Shown here: one piece after another, positions 31,897-44,922 of the stretch | How positions within the stretch are numbered: the stretch's first letter is position 1 | How the letters are laid out: each line of letters opens with the position of its first letter | NCBI GenBank assembly: GCA_022497145.1 | Contig: MU385990.1 | Coordinates: 1 to 64,000, forward strand | Direction of reading: 5' to 3' | DNA: 64,000 bases | DNA from: Rostrohypoxylon terebratum | Lineage: Eukaryota > Ascomycota > Sordariomycetes > Xylariales > Hypoxylaceae | Notes under the pieces: generated by a model | Told to the model about the DNA's origin: nothing | The model's input: the letters and a program-made list of their open reading frames with translations, nothing else | Database searches by the model: none | Position numbers and translations under genes: made by a program

Positions 31897-34800
31897 TATG
31901 ACGGTCACAACAATGCGTTGTTGGCTGTAGTGTTGTAGTTTGTAGGTTGTTAGAGGTTGCGATAGAATGAAGCGAAAGATTTATGTGACTACAAGACGCG
32001 AGAAAGAGATCTAGAAATCGTCTTGGCAAATTTCACATTAAACACCGAAATCAAAATTAACGAATGTGTCGGCGACGATAATGAAGTGAGTGTCGGGTGA
32101 TGAGGGACGAAGGATGATGATACAAACGGACAAAAAAATAGGACGTGGAAAAAAGATGTTCTTGTTCTGGATTGGGATAGGAGTAGGAGCAGGAGAAAGA
32201 GTAAGAAAAGTAATGGCGAACACGCAAGCAAAAAAGAGACGGACTAGGACGCTGGAACTTCAAGGAACACTGGACCACTGGAACAATGGAAGAATGAGGT
32301 ACGGGATGGTGTGTCGAAGGTGGATGTACTACTACTTTCGTAGTCAGGCCTGGGTCGCCTGGCTGATCTAGTTCTCCTAGGTATCTACTAGTAGTCTAGT
32401 ACATATCCTAGTATGTCTGAGTGTCTGAGTACCTAGTCCGGGTAGGTCAGACCGATTCAAGATCCTTTTCTCTCCAACCAATGCTTTGGTCCGAAGGGGA
32501 ATAAAAATGGAGAACAAAACAGGTGTGGATGGAAAAAGAGGCGTCAGATTAATAGGAACAGGAATAGTTCAGGAAACGGCTTCAGGGCGAACGGTGAATA
32601 AGACCAAAATAAGACCAAAATAAGACCAAAATAAGACGAATGCTCCTGCTTTACTAACTGTTCACGCCTGCTAAATGCCTGCTGACTGGATCGTCAACTA
32701 CGATCAACTACGGGGTACGTACCTATACCTATGCATTTTTGAGGGAACTTGGAAAGTTCCACGGTTCAAATGATCCTAATCAATCCTGATACTGCGCAGT
32801 ACCTAGTAGGTCACCTTCAGTCTGTCCAGCAGTAGCCTCCAACACGGGGGCTAGAAATTCTGGGGCTTGAATTGAGTTCATCCAAGTCTCGCTTACTATC
32901 GTGTGCTTCAATTTCCCGTATCAGAAGGAAGCTTATGTGGCAGAGGGTGGCTATGCTCAACTACATAGTATATGCGAACGCATGCGAGGCAACATCGACC
33001 TAAAATGTCTTTACAAAGGGCTTGATAGGGTGTGAAATTAGAAGGTTCCACCCTGAGAAAGATCCATGGATGATACATAATTGACGTTAGTTGACGTTAG
33101 AACAGATTCGATTGGCTTGGCGATTCCGACTCATCCGTTCCACGTTGTACCTGCACCCAATCAAGTGGGAGCAAACGCGCCATCAAAAAAGCTTAGCACT
33201 CTTAGTCTCGATTGTGCAGCGCGTGTTGGTACTACCAAGACTACCAAGAAATATAAATACCGTAAATACCAAGAGAGAGAAAAAAAATACTGGAGTTGAT
33301 CGACAACCGCTCACGATTGTCCGATTGTATGATGTCAATTGAAGATCATCCAATATGAAACATTCGCGTTGCCCCTCGCTAGTCCAACCGCCCTCTCTGG
33401 GCCTTCAACGAAACAGCCATCAGCCAGCATGAAAAAGAAGGGAGAGAGGATGGATAAAACGCGACCAACCATTCTTGAATATGAAAACATGAGATCAGAC
33501 GAAAAAAAAAGGGGTAAAGTTGGGGCGCAGCTCAGCAGATCAACATCCAGCACATTCAGCACATTCTACTACAGACTACAAGTACACCCAGTACACCCAC
33601 CTTCGCAGATTCAGTCGGCTACAATTTACCGAGACTGAGGCAGATGCAACGAAGTACAATACATAATAGCAGCTAGAATAATTATTTGGTAGGTAAATGT
33701 AACATCGCCTACTACCAACTTCCATTGCCGGTGAGCCTCACACACCTTGCTGCTTGTTTTTATTGAAATTAAATCCTCGGATCTTGGAACGATTTTTCGC
33801 GCCTCTAAACCCGAAATTGCCAAGATTCGGTAACGCGGCCCAACAACACGCAAATCATCTGAAATTACTTACTGCGCAGTACCTATTACCTACTATCGCG
33901 AACCTAGACGCCCCGGCACCCTTCCAAGTCGATAATGAGATGAGTTAATCCTATAAATTGCCGGAGGCTTTAGAACAAAAGGGCATATTCGAAAATCTGG
34001 ACCGTTTAGCTTGGCACAAACAGGGAAGTAGGTGAAGCTCGGGCTTAAAAAAGGAATATCGATGATCTCCACAAGGTAAGAAAACTGGGGAAGAGGTTAC
34101 GTATAACTTTCGTCAACAACTCGCTGCCGTGATCTCTCTTCCAAATGGCAATCTTAGTAGGTGGATAATTTATTTTATTGCGAGATACGGCTTGATGCCC
34201 TCCGATATTTTCGCGCTCCTCCAACGCACATTAACCCACGTATCAAATTATACAGGTAGATATTATGACTACAACGCCTGCGTGCCGGGCTATGATCTTC
34301 AGAATACTTAGCTAGGTAAGGCAGGTAGGAAGGCATGTACCCCTACGCCGTTCGTACTTCACAAGTACAGCCACAACTCGAACCAAATCGCATCAATGAT
34401 GTTTTATTCATGGAAAACACCTAGGTAGTCTGGAAAAAAAAATTGTACTCGCGATCAGTTCCCAAAAAGTGGTACGTTGGCCTCTTACACTACACCAAGC
34501 GCTGCATCCACCCCTATCTGCAGTTTCCTTCAGTTCTATCAAAACATATGGTGGTAACTATGAGGTATAAAGATATGAAGTACACCACGAACTTATAAGG
34601 ATTCAACTCTTGACCGTTGTATGTCGACTGATGCCTAATAGTCTCATTCTATACCTACGCCTCTACGCTGTGGGATGTAGCTGACCTAAGACCTAAGCCC
34701 ATAGGTAGTAGGTGTACGCATTCGGTCAGTGATCACACGAAAGGGATGCGTCGAAAATTGTCGCGACTTTTAGATTACTACCTACTTGTAGGACCAGCTT

Positions 34801-34924
34801 CAAGCAGTCTTTGGTTTCTATCGAACTTCACATACACCAACTTTTGTCCAATTGTCCAATCTTCCGAGTGATAACCCACCCCTTCTTTCCTTCCTCCTTT
34901 GACGATTTTGAGGTTTTGCCATAT
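31897..34924. other. Intergenic region with a small tandem repeat
   Basis: About 3 kb. The left end holds the GH72 promoter, with purine-rich plus-strand DNA at 32090-32260. An 11-bp tandem repeat is listed separately. No ORF shows a recognisable motif. Confidence 0.45.
32597..32638. repeat. Tandem repeat of AATAAGACCAA, about 3.8 units
   Basis: Nearly perfect 11-bp units (AATAAGACCAA) repeat from 32597 to 32638 in intergenic DNA upstream of the GH72 gene. Confidence 0.9.
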
Positions 34925-35409
34925 TTAAGCAGTCTGGTTCTGAACACTGCCTGGAACCTCAGGGACCCAGTTGACTCTGTGTTTAACATAGAGCTCTCCG
35001 AGAGGCTTGGTCTCGTTCAGAGCCTCGTAATCGTCCAGGACTCCGGCTTTGATGACTTTGTTGTCGCCGAAGGTCTTACCGTCTCTCCAGAGAGTGGATC
35101 CGCAGTCGCCGCAGAAGTGAGAGACGATCTCGTTTCCGGAGTCGCCAATCTTGGAGATAGTCTTGGGCTCGCCGGAAAGAAGCTTGAAGCCGGAGCCAGG
35201 GGTGAGGCGGTTGGTGCTGAAAGCCGAGCCGGTGATCTTGCGGCAGTCGAGGCAATGGCAAAGGACCTATGGAATAGTTAGAATTTACGTATATTCGATA
35301 GAATATATAGGAATGGGTTTCTTGTGAAAAAACGAACCGTCGTGATAGGCTCGCCCTCAACAGAGATGCGGACCTTGCCACAGAAGCAACTGCCCTGTTT
35401 GGTAGCCAT
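34925..35409 (-). CDS. GFA/CENP-V-fold zinc enzyme
   Basis: Two exons (35409-35338 and 35266-34925; 71-bp intron) give 137 residues. Zinc ligands are the family's cysteine pairs: CFCGKVR near the N-terminus, CHCLDCRKITGSAFS just after the splice, and HFCGDCGSTLW. This is the glutathione-dependent formaldehyde-activating (GFA/CENP-V) fold, small cytosolic zinc proteins. In bacteria some members convert formaldehyde and glutathione to S-hydroxymethylglutathione; most fungal members are uncharacterised. The ending is GELYVKHRVNWVPEVPG, typical of fungal members. The splice keeps phase 0 (EPITT-VLCHC). Only the fold and metal site are certain, not the substrate. Confidence 0.9.
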
Positions 35410-36640
35410 TGTATGAGTTGTAAAAGGGGTGAGTTCGTTAGTTCGTTAGTTGAATTTATAGCAAGTATGCAATAAACAGGCAATAGATAATGCTGTAGCG
35501 GGGTGTTGAAGATAAGAGCTATAGAACTGTTGGTGGGGAGTAGCGTAGAAAGTGCCATCAAGGTGTCCAAGGTCCATCATATATATACTTTTTCTTCTCC
35601 AATTCATCGATCGAACCTAAACTTATTCCATCTTCCTACTATCCCAATATCGTCACTATTTTTCTCCATTCAACAAAGCAGTTTGGAAGTTCTGTGTCTT
35701 GCTATTGCTTGACTCATCCCAATCATTCTCCGAGTTGTAGATTTAGCTTACTCTTACCACTATCCCCGCGGGATTTGAACAGATTCCAAATTGTTCAGGT
35801 TGGACATCGTGTGTTTTTTCCCCTATATGCAGATCCGTTATGGCTACATGGTATCCAGATCATACAGCGCGCATGAATGCCAATACGGTCTACCCATAGA
35901 CGCCGTCAACTGAGGGGACCCATGTTAGATGAATTAGGGACGCCTTACAGCTGATACGCGGGGAATTGTTCGAGCTAGTTGAGGACAAATCTCATTCTAG
36001 ATAATCGCCCAGCTGAAACTCCGAGGCTGTCGCAAACCCGGTCTGCTTCCAAATGAACCTTCCGGTTCGGGTCGTACCACGATAAATTAGGAAGATGCGC
36101 TTGGCTTGGCAACTCATGGTTTGCATCCCCGCGTTGATCTTTACCGGCGCTAAAGGCGGCTGGCTTCCGGGGCCTCTTCCGAGATGTAGATTCATCTCAC
36201 GAGTACCGTGGACATTATCGGCCCAGGCTTCTTCTTCAAAGCCCGAAAGTAGGCCACGACAGCTCCGGGTGCGACGTACTCGTTTCTGTGATATCATGAT
36301 ATTACTGATTGTCCATATGGGGCATTCAAGAGCGGATGCCAATTCACCTATGCAGCGCTTGCCTCTATCCTCTGGGGCTAGCAGTCACAAAAAGCTCTAG
36401 CCTTTTCCAGAATACCAGATTCCACATTACATATACTCCATTTGTAAGCACATGCATGCGAAGAAACCCGTGATAATTAACGCAAGACAATAGGGCGCGG
36501 ACTTGGCGCACGATCTGGCATGGGGGAAAAGTTACTCCAGCTTTCTCCTCGGACAAAAGGGACAGTAGGCTGAAACTACGTCACTATACCGCCGGTGGCT
36601 TTTCACCCGAAGATCAAATTCACGCGGATTGTTGATTTCC

Positions 36641-36656
36641 AAAAAAAAAAAAAAAA
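36641..36656. repeat. Poly-A homopolymer, 16 nt
   Basis: Sixteen consecutive A residues in intergenic DNA. No target-site duplication or retroposed gene is visible next to it. Confidence 0.9.
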
Positions 36657-39600
36657 GCTCTATTATTCAAAATTCAAGCATATTCCACGCGTCATTCATG
36701 AAGTTTTGATCGAATTTTTTTGCCGTCCTGATATGAAGTACGAGTAGGGAAATATTGTTGAAATACTCATGCATTGCCCAGTAAGAATCTAAAAGATTGG
36801 ATGGATTGCTGGTGCCCTCTTTCTCAATTGTGCGATGGCCTTTCTAAACTTCCAACAATACCGTCCTAAGAAAGTTGATGACTGGTAATTGGTACCTCTG
36901 ATCTGTGGTATGGCTTGCCAACCCCTTTTGCTTGGCCCCTTTATCCAAACCCTCCCTGTGCAACGCGGACGGCCAGACAGTATCGTTATTCGACAAGCTG
37001 CTGAAGCATCTTAGGGTAGTGACAATACTTCAAATCTAAACGATGCTCTACCACGTCAAACCTTTTTTTGAATATTTTTGATTCATAGATTCATGAGTCA
37101 CCCAGATGCATCCGCAAACAATCAGGTTAACTTTATCATCTGATGTCTAGTAATAGATGTACTTGATAGGGACATTATCTCTTATTACGATGTTGACAAT
37201 ATCAGTTGACTCATAGTAATACCAACCTTGCTAGGAAAAATCTATGGATGCAGTAGATACTGGTTAGATTTGGTTGATGTCCCGTAACCTGAAAAGGCGC
37301 TTCCTATTTATACCAGCACTCCCATCATTTCTTTTTATTTCTACACTTCTACCTTATACAACACTCCATAACATGTCCAAACTGCCGAGGAGTAGCTACA
37401 AGCTATGACAAGAGGGCTTTCCTTCTGTCAATGAACTCCTTCGTGGGCCGATCCCAGCTCCGTGACCATCAACGGGATCTTCCTGAAATACTTGTCAGCC
37501 CAGGATGTTTAATAGTAAGAGTACCTACCTACCGACTATTAATCCTTTCCATGCCAGAAAAAAAGGAGAATCCTGTCCACCGTCTGTTCCGATTCTTGAA
37601 ACGTCTGGCCGGGCATTATTCTTTGATGACTGTTGGCATCTGGGGGTTAAAGTGCTGATGGTTATTTACCTAACACTTAAGAGACGCCGAAAGACAGAAG
37701 ATGACACAGTGGGCCAGCGGTGTTGCTGATCCGAAAAAAAGCTCGTCCTGTCGGCTTCCCGCGTCTAGCACTGGCCCTTATAGAGCCGTCAGGTAGAGGC
37801 CATGCGCCAACAGTATTCTACGACTGTTCCTAACTCTAGTACAGATAACAAAACGACCGCAATCGACAACACGTTATATATACACACTTATCCACACCCA
37901 TATATAGAGATATTCTTTACATGAAACGGCCCGAACCACCGAATGTAAAATACTGTGTCTGCGACACGTATTCAATGCCGCCCTTATGATATAAAACTTC
38001 AATGTCAGACGTACGCTTGTAAAGCGTCGCAAAGACACACCGACTCTAGAAATATGCACTTCCAAAACTTATGTGGATGACGGCTTGTGCGAATTTCCGT
38101 CTACATACCTAAGGATGCTGCATCATGGCTCTGTCCTGAGAATAAGGAAAGCTGGATTGCTTACATACCTACTTTACTATTTTACCGGCATTAAGCCGAA
38201 GATCACCTGAGGAAGGTCTTCCACAACTCTTACAACACGAGGTCGGGGAGACCATGGCTGAATTCCCAGCAGGAGACTCATGTGGGATGCATGAGATGTA
38301 GAAGTACCTTGAATCCTCTCCATGCCAGCATCTTGGAGACTACCTAGCTTCTCATCGACGAAAGAGTATGCGGAAATCCCGTTTTGGGATCGATCGAGCC
38401 GTGGTATCAATTAAAGTATTGGATCGTAACGAACATCTAAGGCTGGTAGCAGCCTATATAATCATGAATAGGTACCTAATGAAACGGAGAACCAAATTTC
38501 TCTCAAGCTCGAATTCTATATCGCACTCTGACGAACACTTCAAGCGCCATGGTGTCCCGAGTCGAAGTTGAACCTAGCATAGGTACTCAACCTATTCAAG
38601 ACCAGGCTTCTTGGAAGACTCCAGTATTCCCATCGTGAGGCAAGATAGAAGATTGTTGCAGAGAGTCCCCGAAATGCTTGTATCCTGTTCAAAATCTTCG
38701 ACGGGCCATCCGGTCTAGTACGACCAAGAGTATCCAAAAACTCGTGTATGTGTCGTCTAAGAAACGCCATCTTGCTTCTTGGCGAAGAGTACATCTTACT
38801 GCCACTTTGTCTACAAATCCGGTCCTACAAGATTTTGAGATTGATATAGGGAAGGAGAATGCCTCAGCAACTTCTCATGGCTGAGACGGGTAGAGGGAAT
38901 TCTCAGGACCCCGACTACATGTATCAACTTGTCATCACGGATCCACTATTTTGCTTGCCAACAAAGTGTCTTTATCACGAACACGGCGTGAAGGCGGGTA
39001 TAGATCCGACTTATAATAACATAAAAGCCTTAAAAGGCAACTTATATCCTTGCCGCAACCAGTCAATAGGGCAGGAAAGCGCATACAACGCAAAGGTACA
39101 CTCCACTTTCGGAGTTTAAGGACTTTGGATATCTCTTGAGCATATCGCTCAGAAGGGGTCGACGGGTATTTCGTCCCGCAGAAGGGGATATCCCCAGCTA
39201 CTCCGGGTACGACGCCCGGCATTTAATCGTAATGCGCGAAGGAATTACAAATGCCACACATAAAGATGCGCAAATCACGGCCCGGATATAAGAAAGACGA
39301 GAAAGCGAAGACCCCATTGCAAGAAAGTATGAATATCTACAATCCCCGCTTTGCGTGTGTTACGACTAACCCGAGATACTAGGAGTAGCACTATCGTCGA
39401 CCATGACACAAAGCATAGGCCTAGGATGGGAGGAGCCAACATAATTTCATCCTCTATCAACATCTCATCTCACTTACCTCGTCTCAACTCCTAATCTCCC
39501 ACGCCAGCACAACCAAACAAACCGAAACAACTTCTCTTCATCATAAGATGGTATTGGTATTGATACTAGGTAGTATGTGATGTAGATATATACAACGACT

Positions 39601-39938
39601 GTACGCAAGTAAAGTATATACAGGGAAGCGAAGCGAGCGCATGCAGGCAACTACCTACCCCCTACCCCCTACTCCCTACTCTCTAGGCAGCTGCCCACCT
39701 AAGTAAATATATATGCAAGAACACCCAGAAGGTATTCCAAAAAGTTATCATAAAGTTCAAAATAGGGGTATGCTCATGCTCGTGCTTAGCAGCGAAGGAC
39801 GAAGAATGCAAAGGCCGCTGGTAGTAAAAAAGATGAATAGATATCCGAACTCCTCCCCGCGCGATACGCCCTCCCATGCGTCGATCTCGGTCGGTATGTG
39901 TGATTTACGTTTGTTCGTTCATTTGTTTGGATGGGGGT

Positions 39939-39966
39939 AGTAGTAGTGGTGGTGGTGGTGGTGGTG
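39939..39966. repeat. GTA/GGT trinucleotide repeat
   Basis: GTAGTAGTAGT followed by GGT units, just beyond the stop codon of the GH16 gene and so probably in its 3' untranslated region. Confidence 0.85.
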
Positions 39967-39991
39967 GAAAAAAAGGTAAACGGTAGACCGT

Positions 39992-40921
39992 CTAAGAAGA
40001 GACGTAATGCGCGACGTACGCGACCTCCATCATGCTTCCGAAGCCGTCGAGGGTAGCGGAGTTCGGTGGGCCAGGCTATGCAACACAATTAGCTTCTGAA
40101 TTCTCTTTCTACCGACCTATACTCCTCGATAAAGGGGGAGGGAAAATACTTACCCAGTCACCACCGACAGCGACGTTCAGAATGAAGTAGATCGGGCTCC
40201 CGGCGAGCGTATTCCACACGCTCTGCACGCCGACCCTGGAGCCCGTGACCTGGAAGAACTGGTTTCCGTCGAGGTACCAGGTGATGGACTCGCCAGTCCA
40301 GCTGCTGGCGCGACGGTCCCAGACCGCGCGCCACGTGTGCCAGCTGTCGTCGGAGAGGCTGACGGGGCCGCCGATGCCGTTGGGCTCGCCGCACGCGCCG
40401 CCGGGGTTGACGTCGCAGTGGACGGTGCCGTGGCCAGTTAAGATGCCATTGACGGTCTCCATGACGTCGATCTCGCCGCAGGCGGGCCAGATGGTGCCGT
40501 GGCGTACGCTGTCGCCCAGCAGCCAGAAGGCGGGCCAGATGCCCTGCTTGTTCGCCTGCGCGTTATCGCCGAACCGGATCTTGGCCTCTGCCAGCGTCTG
40601 CGAGCCGGCTGTCGGCGTGAACGTGTACGTGCTCTCGATGCGGGCCGACGTCCAGGCGCCGGAGCTGTCCTTGCGCGGCACGATCTGCACCGTGTTGCCG
40701 CCGCTCAGCTGTAGGTTCTGGTTCGAATTCGTGTACGTCTGCACCTCGTTGTTGACCTTAAGACCCGTGATGATGTTCCAGTTGCCCGTGTTGACCAACG
40801 ACCCGGCCGTGCCGCTGAAGGTTTCCGTCCACACGTTCCGCCATCCGCTGTAGGTTGGGGCGGACTCGGCGGAGACGGTTGCTGCTGCGACTAGCGCTGA
40901 GGCTAAGAATTTGGCGAACAT
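39992..40921 (-). CDS. GH16 endo-1,3(4)-beta-glucanase, secreted
   Basis: Two exons (40921-40154 and 40075-39992) give 283 residues. Residues 1-18 are a signal peptide (MFAKFLASALVAAATVSA). The catalytic box is ACGEIDVMETVNG: Glu150 nucleophile, Asp152, Glu155 acid/base. IWPAFWLLGD and ITWYLDGNQFFQV are further family blocks of laminarinase-type GH16 enzymes. The splice (GTAAGT donor, GCATAG acceptor) joins VGGDW to PGPPN and ends ...MMEVAYVAHYVSS, the expected closing strand. Without the intron the frame would end in a non-conserved tail. It probably hydrolyses beta-1,3 or mixed-linkage glucans outside the cell, either in wall remodelling or nutrition. No extra binding module or GPI signal is visible. 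Confidence 0.92.
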
Positions 40922-41278
40922 CGTTGACGACGACGATGACGATATGAGAATGGGAAGGACAGGCCCTAGCTGTGGCTATGTAGATGTATGTATAGACGTA
41001 TACGTCTGAGAATATGTACACTTGTAGAAGAACCGAACAGGGTTTAAAGGAGTGTAAGTCATAGACCAGCTGTATAGACTACGATGATGGTATAGAAGAA
41101 CTAAAGGGATCCAATACTTAGGGTGAAGATCTTCTCCTATGAACTCGACGAGGGTGGATAATCCATCTTATATATAACTTTATATATAGAATAGATATTA
41201 AAGAACGTGCTACGGGAAAAGGAAGTGACAGGGGGTGGCTGTTTAAGCGAGGCAGAGATAGAGAGAAGCTGAGTGACT

Positions 41279-41305
41279 GTGTGTGTGTGTGTGTGTATGT
41301 GTGTG
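41279..41305. repeat. GT dinucleotide microsatellite
   Basis: A run of GT units interrupted once by AT, in DNA upstream of the GH16 gene. Confidence 0.9.
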
Positions 41306-43793
41306 GAGGAGATAGAGGAGCCACCAGCGGAAAGCCTAGCCCAGGAATGAGCCAGTTCGGCGGAGGCCCAGCCCGCGGCAGGAACTGAAGTTCTCGTGAG
41401 CTTCGAAAGGGAAGGTGACCAGGATCCCGAGCGCCCCAAGGTGCCATCAGTAGTGCGCAGATGGAAGCTGTGAGCAAAACCACGCGCGTCTAGACCACGA
41501 GTATCGTTCGCTGGGAAGAGGGGCGGACGAAATCACATACAAGGTGGTCGGCCAAGTAAGATTGCACAAGCACCGGCTGTCCGGTCCAGGCGTAACATAC
41601 CTCTACATACCTCACCATACCTGTCCGGGGACAGTCAAGTTACACGGTTCAGTTACATTCCCCAGAGCCAAGGCCCTATGTTGCGATCTGGAGAAGTTGA
41701 TCACACACACATACAAGATGCAAACAAGTTACCAAGAGAGGGGAGTAGAAGAAAACTTGAATAGAAGGTGTTTAGTAAGAAAAACCTGTTATAGGTAAGT
41801 TGAGGTTCAAGCTGTAGGCGCGTGGTATCATTGGTAGATCGGGCGTGACCCTTCAGGATGATTAAGGGGGTAATGGGACCGAACAGGTACCTATATTCGA
41901 GGAAACATGGCGATACAAAGGTCCATGGTAACGCGGAGGATCCTGATTGGGCAGTGGATGAAACGACATTCCACATTCCAATGAAGGGTAAGCCTTTAAG
42001 GAGCCCGATATACTTAGCAGCAGTATGTACAATCCCAAGTCACAGATGGGCTGGACAGTGGATGGAACGCCACAAGATCGGTACTTGGCTGCAGATCACC
42101 CCCGGACAAATGCCCCGCATGGCCAAGAAGTCTCAAAAATACCATCTTGGCAGCCCGAATGGTGATGTTTGTTAATTGAGTCGTAGCCTCGAACGAGGAT
42201 TTGGACGGAACATGATGTATCCATGAATATGATTGACGGAGAAAACAGGCAGATGACGATATACTGAGGCTATTTGTTTGGCATAAACAAGCCAATATAC
42301 CAATATACCGATTTAGAGTATACAGCATATGCATCGGGGAACATCTTGCCTTAGGAGATTTTTTTTTCCCAAAATTTCCTGTTCTCAGCCCCTCGTGGCG
42401 CTCGTGGTGGGATTCACATGCGGTGCGATCTAGATGTTCTGGTGGATCGACTCCAAAATGTCTTAGTTCTCCATGGGAGCAGCTGATTGACCGGAGGCCA
42501 TCTTGTACCTGCGGCAGACCGCGTGGATGCCTTCCACAGGGGTTCCTGGGGTTTCTAGGGTTCCTAGGGTTCCTACTAAGTACATACTATAGCCTTCTAC
42601 TAACTTCAGATGAATTTAGTCTCCGCGATGTGTGATTGGAGGATCCGTGGTAAGTGTAGGCGTGCTGGCGGCGCAGAAGTGCTTAACTTAAAAAAGAACA
42701 CTATCATTTCCGTCTTAATCCGGAAACTGATCGATGGCCGAGGAAGCGCCGGCTAGGGGCTTGATAGAATGTTGCCCGACCCGATCGACTCGAAGAATTC
42801 TCCCCGAGCGATAGGTGATAGGGAGATGGTTCCGTGTCTTGGAGGAGAGAAGAGAAACATTGCGAAAGAACAATATAGAAGAAAAAAAAAATCAAGCTTT
42901 TCCGGAAGACGAAGCTGATTCGGGCCACGTCCATATCCAGGTAGTCCAACTCACTAAGTTAAGGTCGCTTTGCAGGTGACAGCTGCACGTTTTCATGCCA
43001 GTCATCCAAGTTAACCAAGTCATCCATAGACCGCCAGTGAGTCTCCAGGAAATCTTCAGGGTCTGGTAAAAACGACGTAACGTATCTTCAACTCAACTCG
43101 ATTCTTGAATTTGGACATCTCATGTGAGATATTGAGCACAGTGAGTAACATCGAACACTTGTTCCCCTCACTGATGTCTTTTAGCTCTTTTAGCTTGTGA
43201 CGCGATGCGACGCGATGCGATGCAGTTATCGCAGGTCTTGCGCGACGCGACCCGGTAACATCTCCGGGGGCCGTTGTCCGATTCAGCGCAAGGCCTTTTT
43301 TCTTCTCCGCTGTCCATCCAGCTGCAACCAGCTTTATCCTGGCCTATGGTCGACGAGCAATTGTCTTTCGTACGACAAGCCACCTCATAATTCTGCAGGG
43401 TCATATATTGATAATATCCCGTCGGTGAAACACCGGCGTCATCAACTAGGTTCATTATTCCCGTGAAAGTGAAAGAAAAAAAAAAGGAGCGTCGATGCTA
43501 TAATTGGCATGTGTCGTAGGCAGCTACCTATACTGGTATTTAGGGGGAGGGGGGGCAGGGTTGGGTAACCGGAGTGTCGCAGAGCTTAGGTCCGCGATGG
43601 TTCGGATACCGAGCATAACCTGGTAGGCCACACAAAAAAGAGTGAACAATTACCTGCTCAGTGAATGAATGATTGATGATGGCCGATAGAGGTGGTTTGC
43701 GTGGTTGCAATTTTCGCCGAATTGACTACCGTTGGTGTCGGATGAGACCCCACAACTGGTACTGGTAACAGTTGTGACCAAGGCGCGCGAAGA

Positions 43794-43812
43794 GATGCGA
43801 TGCGATGCGATG
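43794..43812. repeat. GATGC tandem repeat
   Basis: About 3.8 copies of GATGC. A related imperfect array of GCGATGC and GACGC units lies 570 bp to the left at 43199-43224. Confidence 0.8.
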
Positions 43813-44922
43813 TTAAGACCCGATTGTGTATGATGGTGTATGGTGTAACGATGCATTCCAATTCTCTGAGAACTGTTGTTCTCCTTGCTTGAGAATGTTC
43901 CCGACCATTTCGCTTTTCCCCACGTGCAAATCATCCAGCAAAAAAAAAAGGCAGAGTTAGCTCTCGATCTTGGATTGACCCCTAATCGGCGATGTGACAA
44001 AATTTGACATTTTTTCTTTTGCTTTTGCTTTTGCTTTTTTGCCTTGACCTCGGGCTTCAGCTCGTGCGCCATGAATTTTGGTAATTTCCGTGTGCATAGT
44101 TCGAATGGGGCTGCTGGGTAAGGCCAAGTATCGCCAGAATCCTTCTTGGGTAGGCTACTAGGCATGAATCCCTACAACAAGTAAGGCGTAAATCGATTTC
44201 CGCCATTGACTTCGCCGAGGGAATCTGGACCCAGCTCGAAACACTCTCTGAACTAATAATAGTTTCCGTCGGCAGGATCATCCATGATCATGATGGCTTG
44301 TACAATGTAGACTGCTTCTGCTTTAACCTCCATCGAGTTTGGTGGAAGATAGGTAGATATAATGTTGTCTCATCTTCGTCCGTCGTATCGATGTGGTGAT
44401 TGTAGTAAGGTGAGTTGAGTTTCGTTAGATGTTACTGGCCTATGTTTAGCGCTACTTCGTATAGGTACCCTAAGAAGACTCGTAAGCTAATCCTTTGACA
44501 GGTGAACTTTAAATAAAGCCAGTGACGTAGATGGCTGATATCCGATAAGGTTCGATCGGTTTCGCGACGCTCCCGTTTTTGGCAGATCCAATGGTTGAAT
44601 CCATAGATATATCAGATATATAAACAAGCTTCCGAGGTGAAAAATCATGAGAGAGACAGAGAAGAGAAGAGAAATCAGATTTAAGAAAGACGATCTTTTT
44701 AGATGCAGCTAAGGGCATTTAAGATTTCATCTGTGCCCCATTTTGCCCAGCAATCGTCATGTCGATCACGGTATATCGTCGGTCCTCTTCTCGTCATAGG
44801 AATACGAGATCTCGAAAATCATTTCTCTATTAGAGACACTCACGAGCAAAAGGTCTCAACAGACTCAATAGATACTACATCAGTTTTTATATAGAAGATA
44901 GCCAAAATTATGATTTTCTCAA

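Larger units (their letters stand above)
35410..39991. other. Long gene-poor stretch
   Basis: About 4.6 kb with no ORF I can support. A 116-codon minus-strand frame at 35992-36342 has no known motif. A 16-nt poly-A run lies at 36641-36656. Near 37307-37375 there is a promoter-like arrangement (TATTTATA, a pyrimidine-rich leader, then an ATG), but the frame closes after 11 codons. GGT repeats at 39939-39966 are probably in the GH16 3' region. Confidence 0.4.
40922..44922. other. Long intergenic region with microsatellites
   Basis: About 4 kb. It holds a GT microsatellite (41279-41305), GCGATGC-type repeats (43199-43224 and 43794-43812) and TTTTGC units near 44018-44040. Frames at 43168-43455 and 43650-44165 overlap these repeats and look fortuitous. 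The left end is the GH16 promoter. Confidence 0.45.

Noticed and set aside
35992..36342. 116-codon minus-strand frame
   Set aside because: No motif, overlapped by a similar-sized frame on the other strand, and flanked by non-coding DNA; left unannotated.
36641..36656. Poly-A run as evidence of a retroposed element
   Set aside because: No target-site duplication and no coding or SINE-like sequence next to it.
43168..43455. 95-codon Cys-containing minus-strand frame
   Set aside because: Its C-terminal part is created by the GCGATGC repeat array and there is no signal peptide, so it is probably a chance frame.
43650..44165. 171-codon minus-strand frame with Lys/Gln repeats
   Set aside because: The KQKQKQKKK part comes from a TTTTGC microsatellite and the remainder is low complexity.
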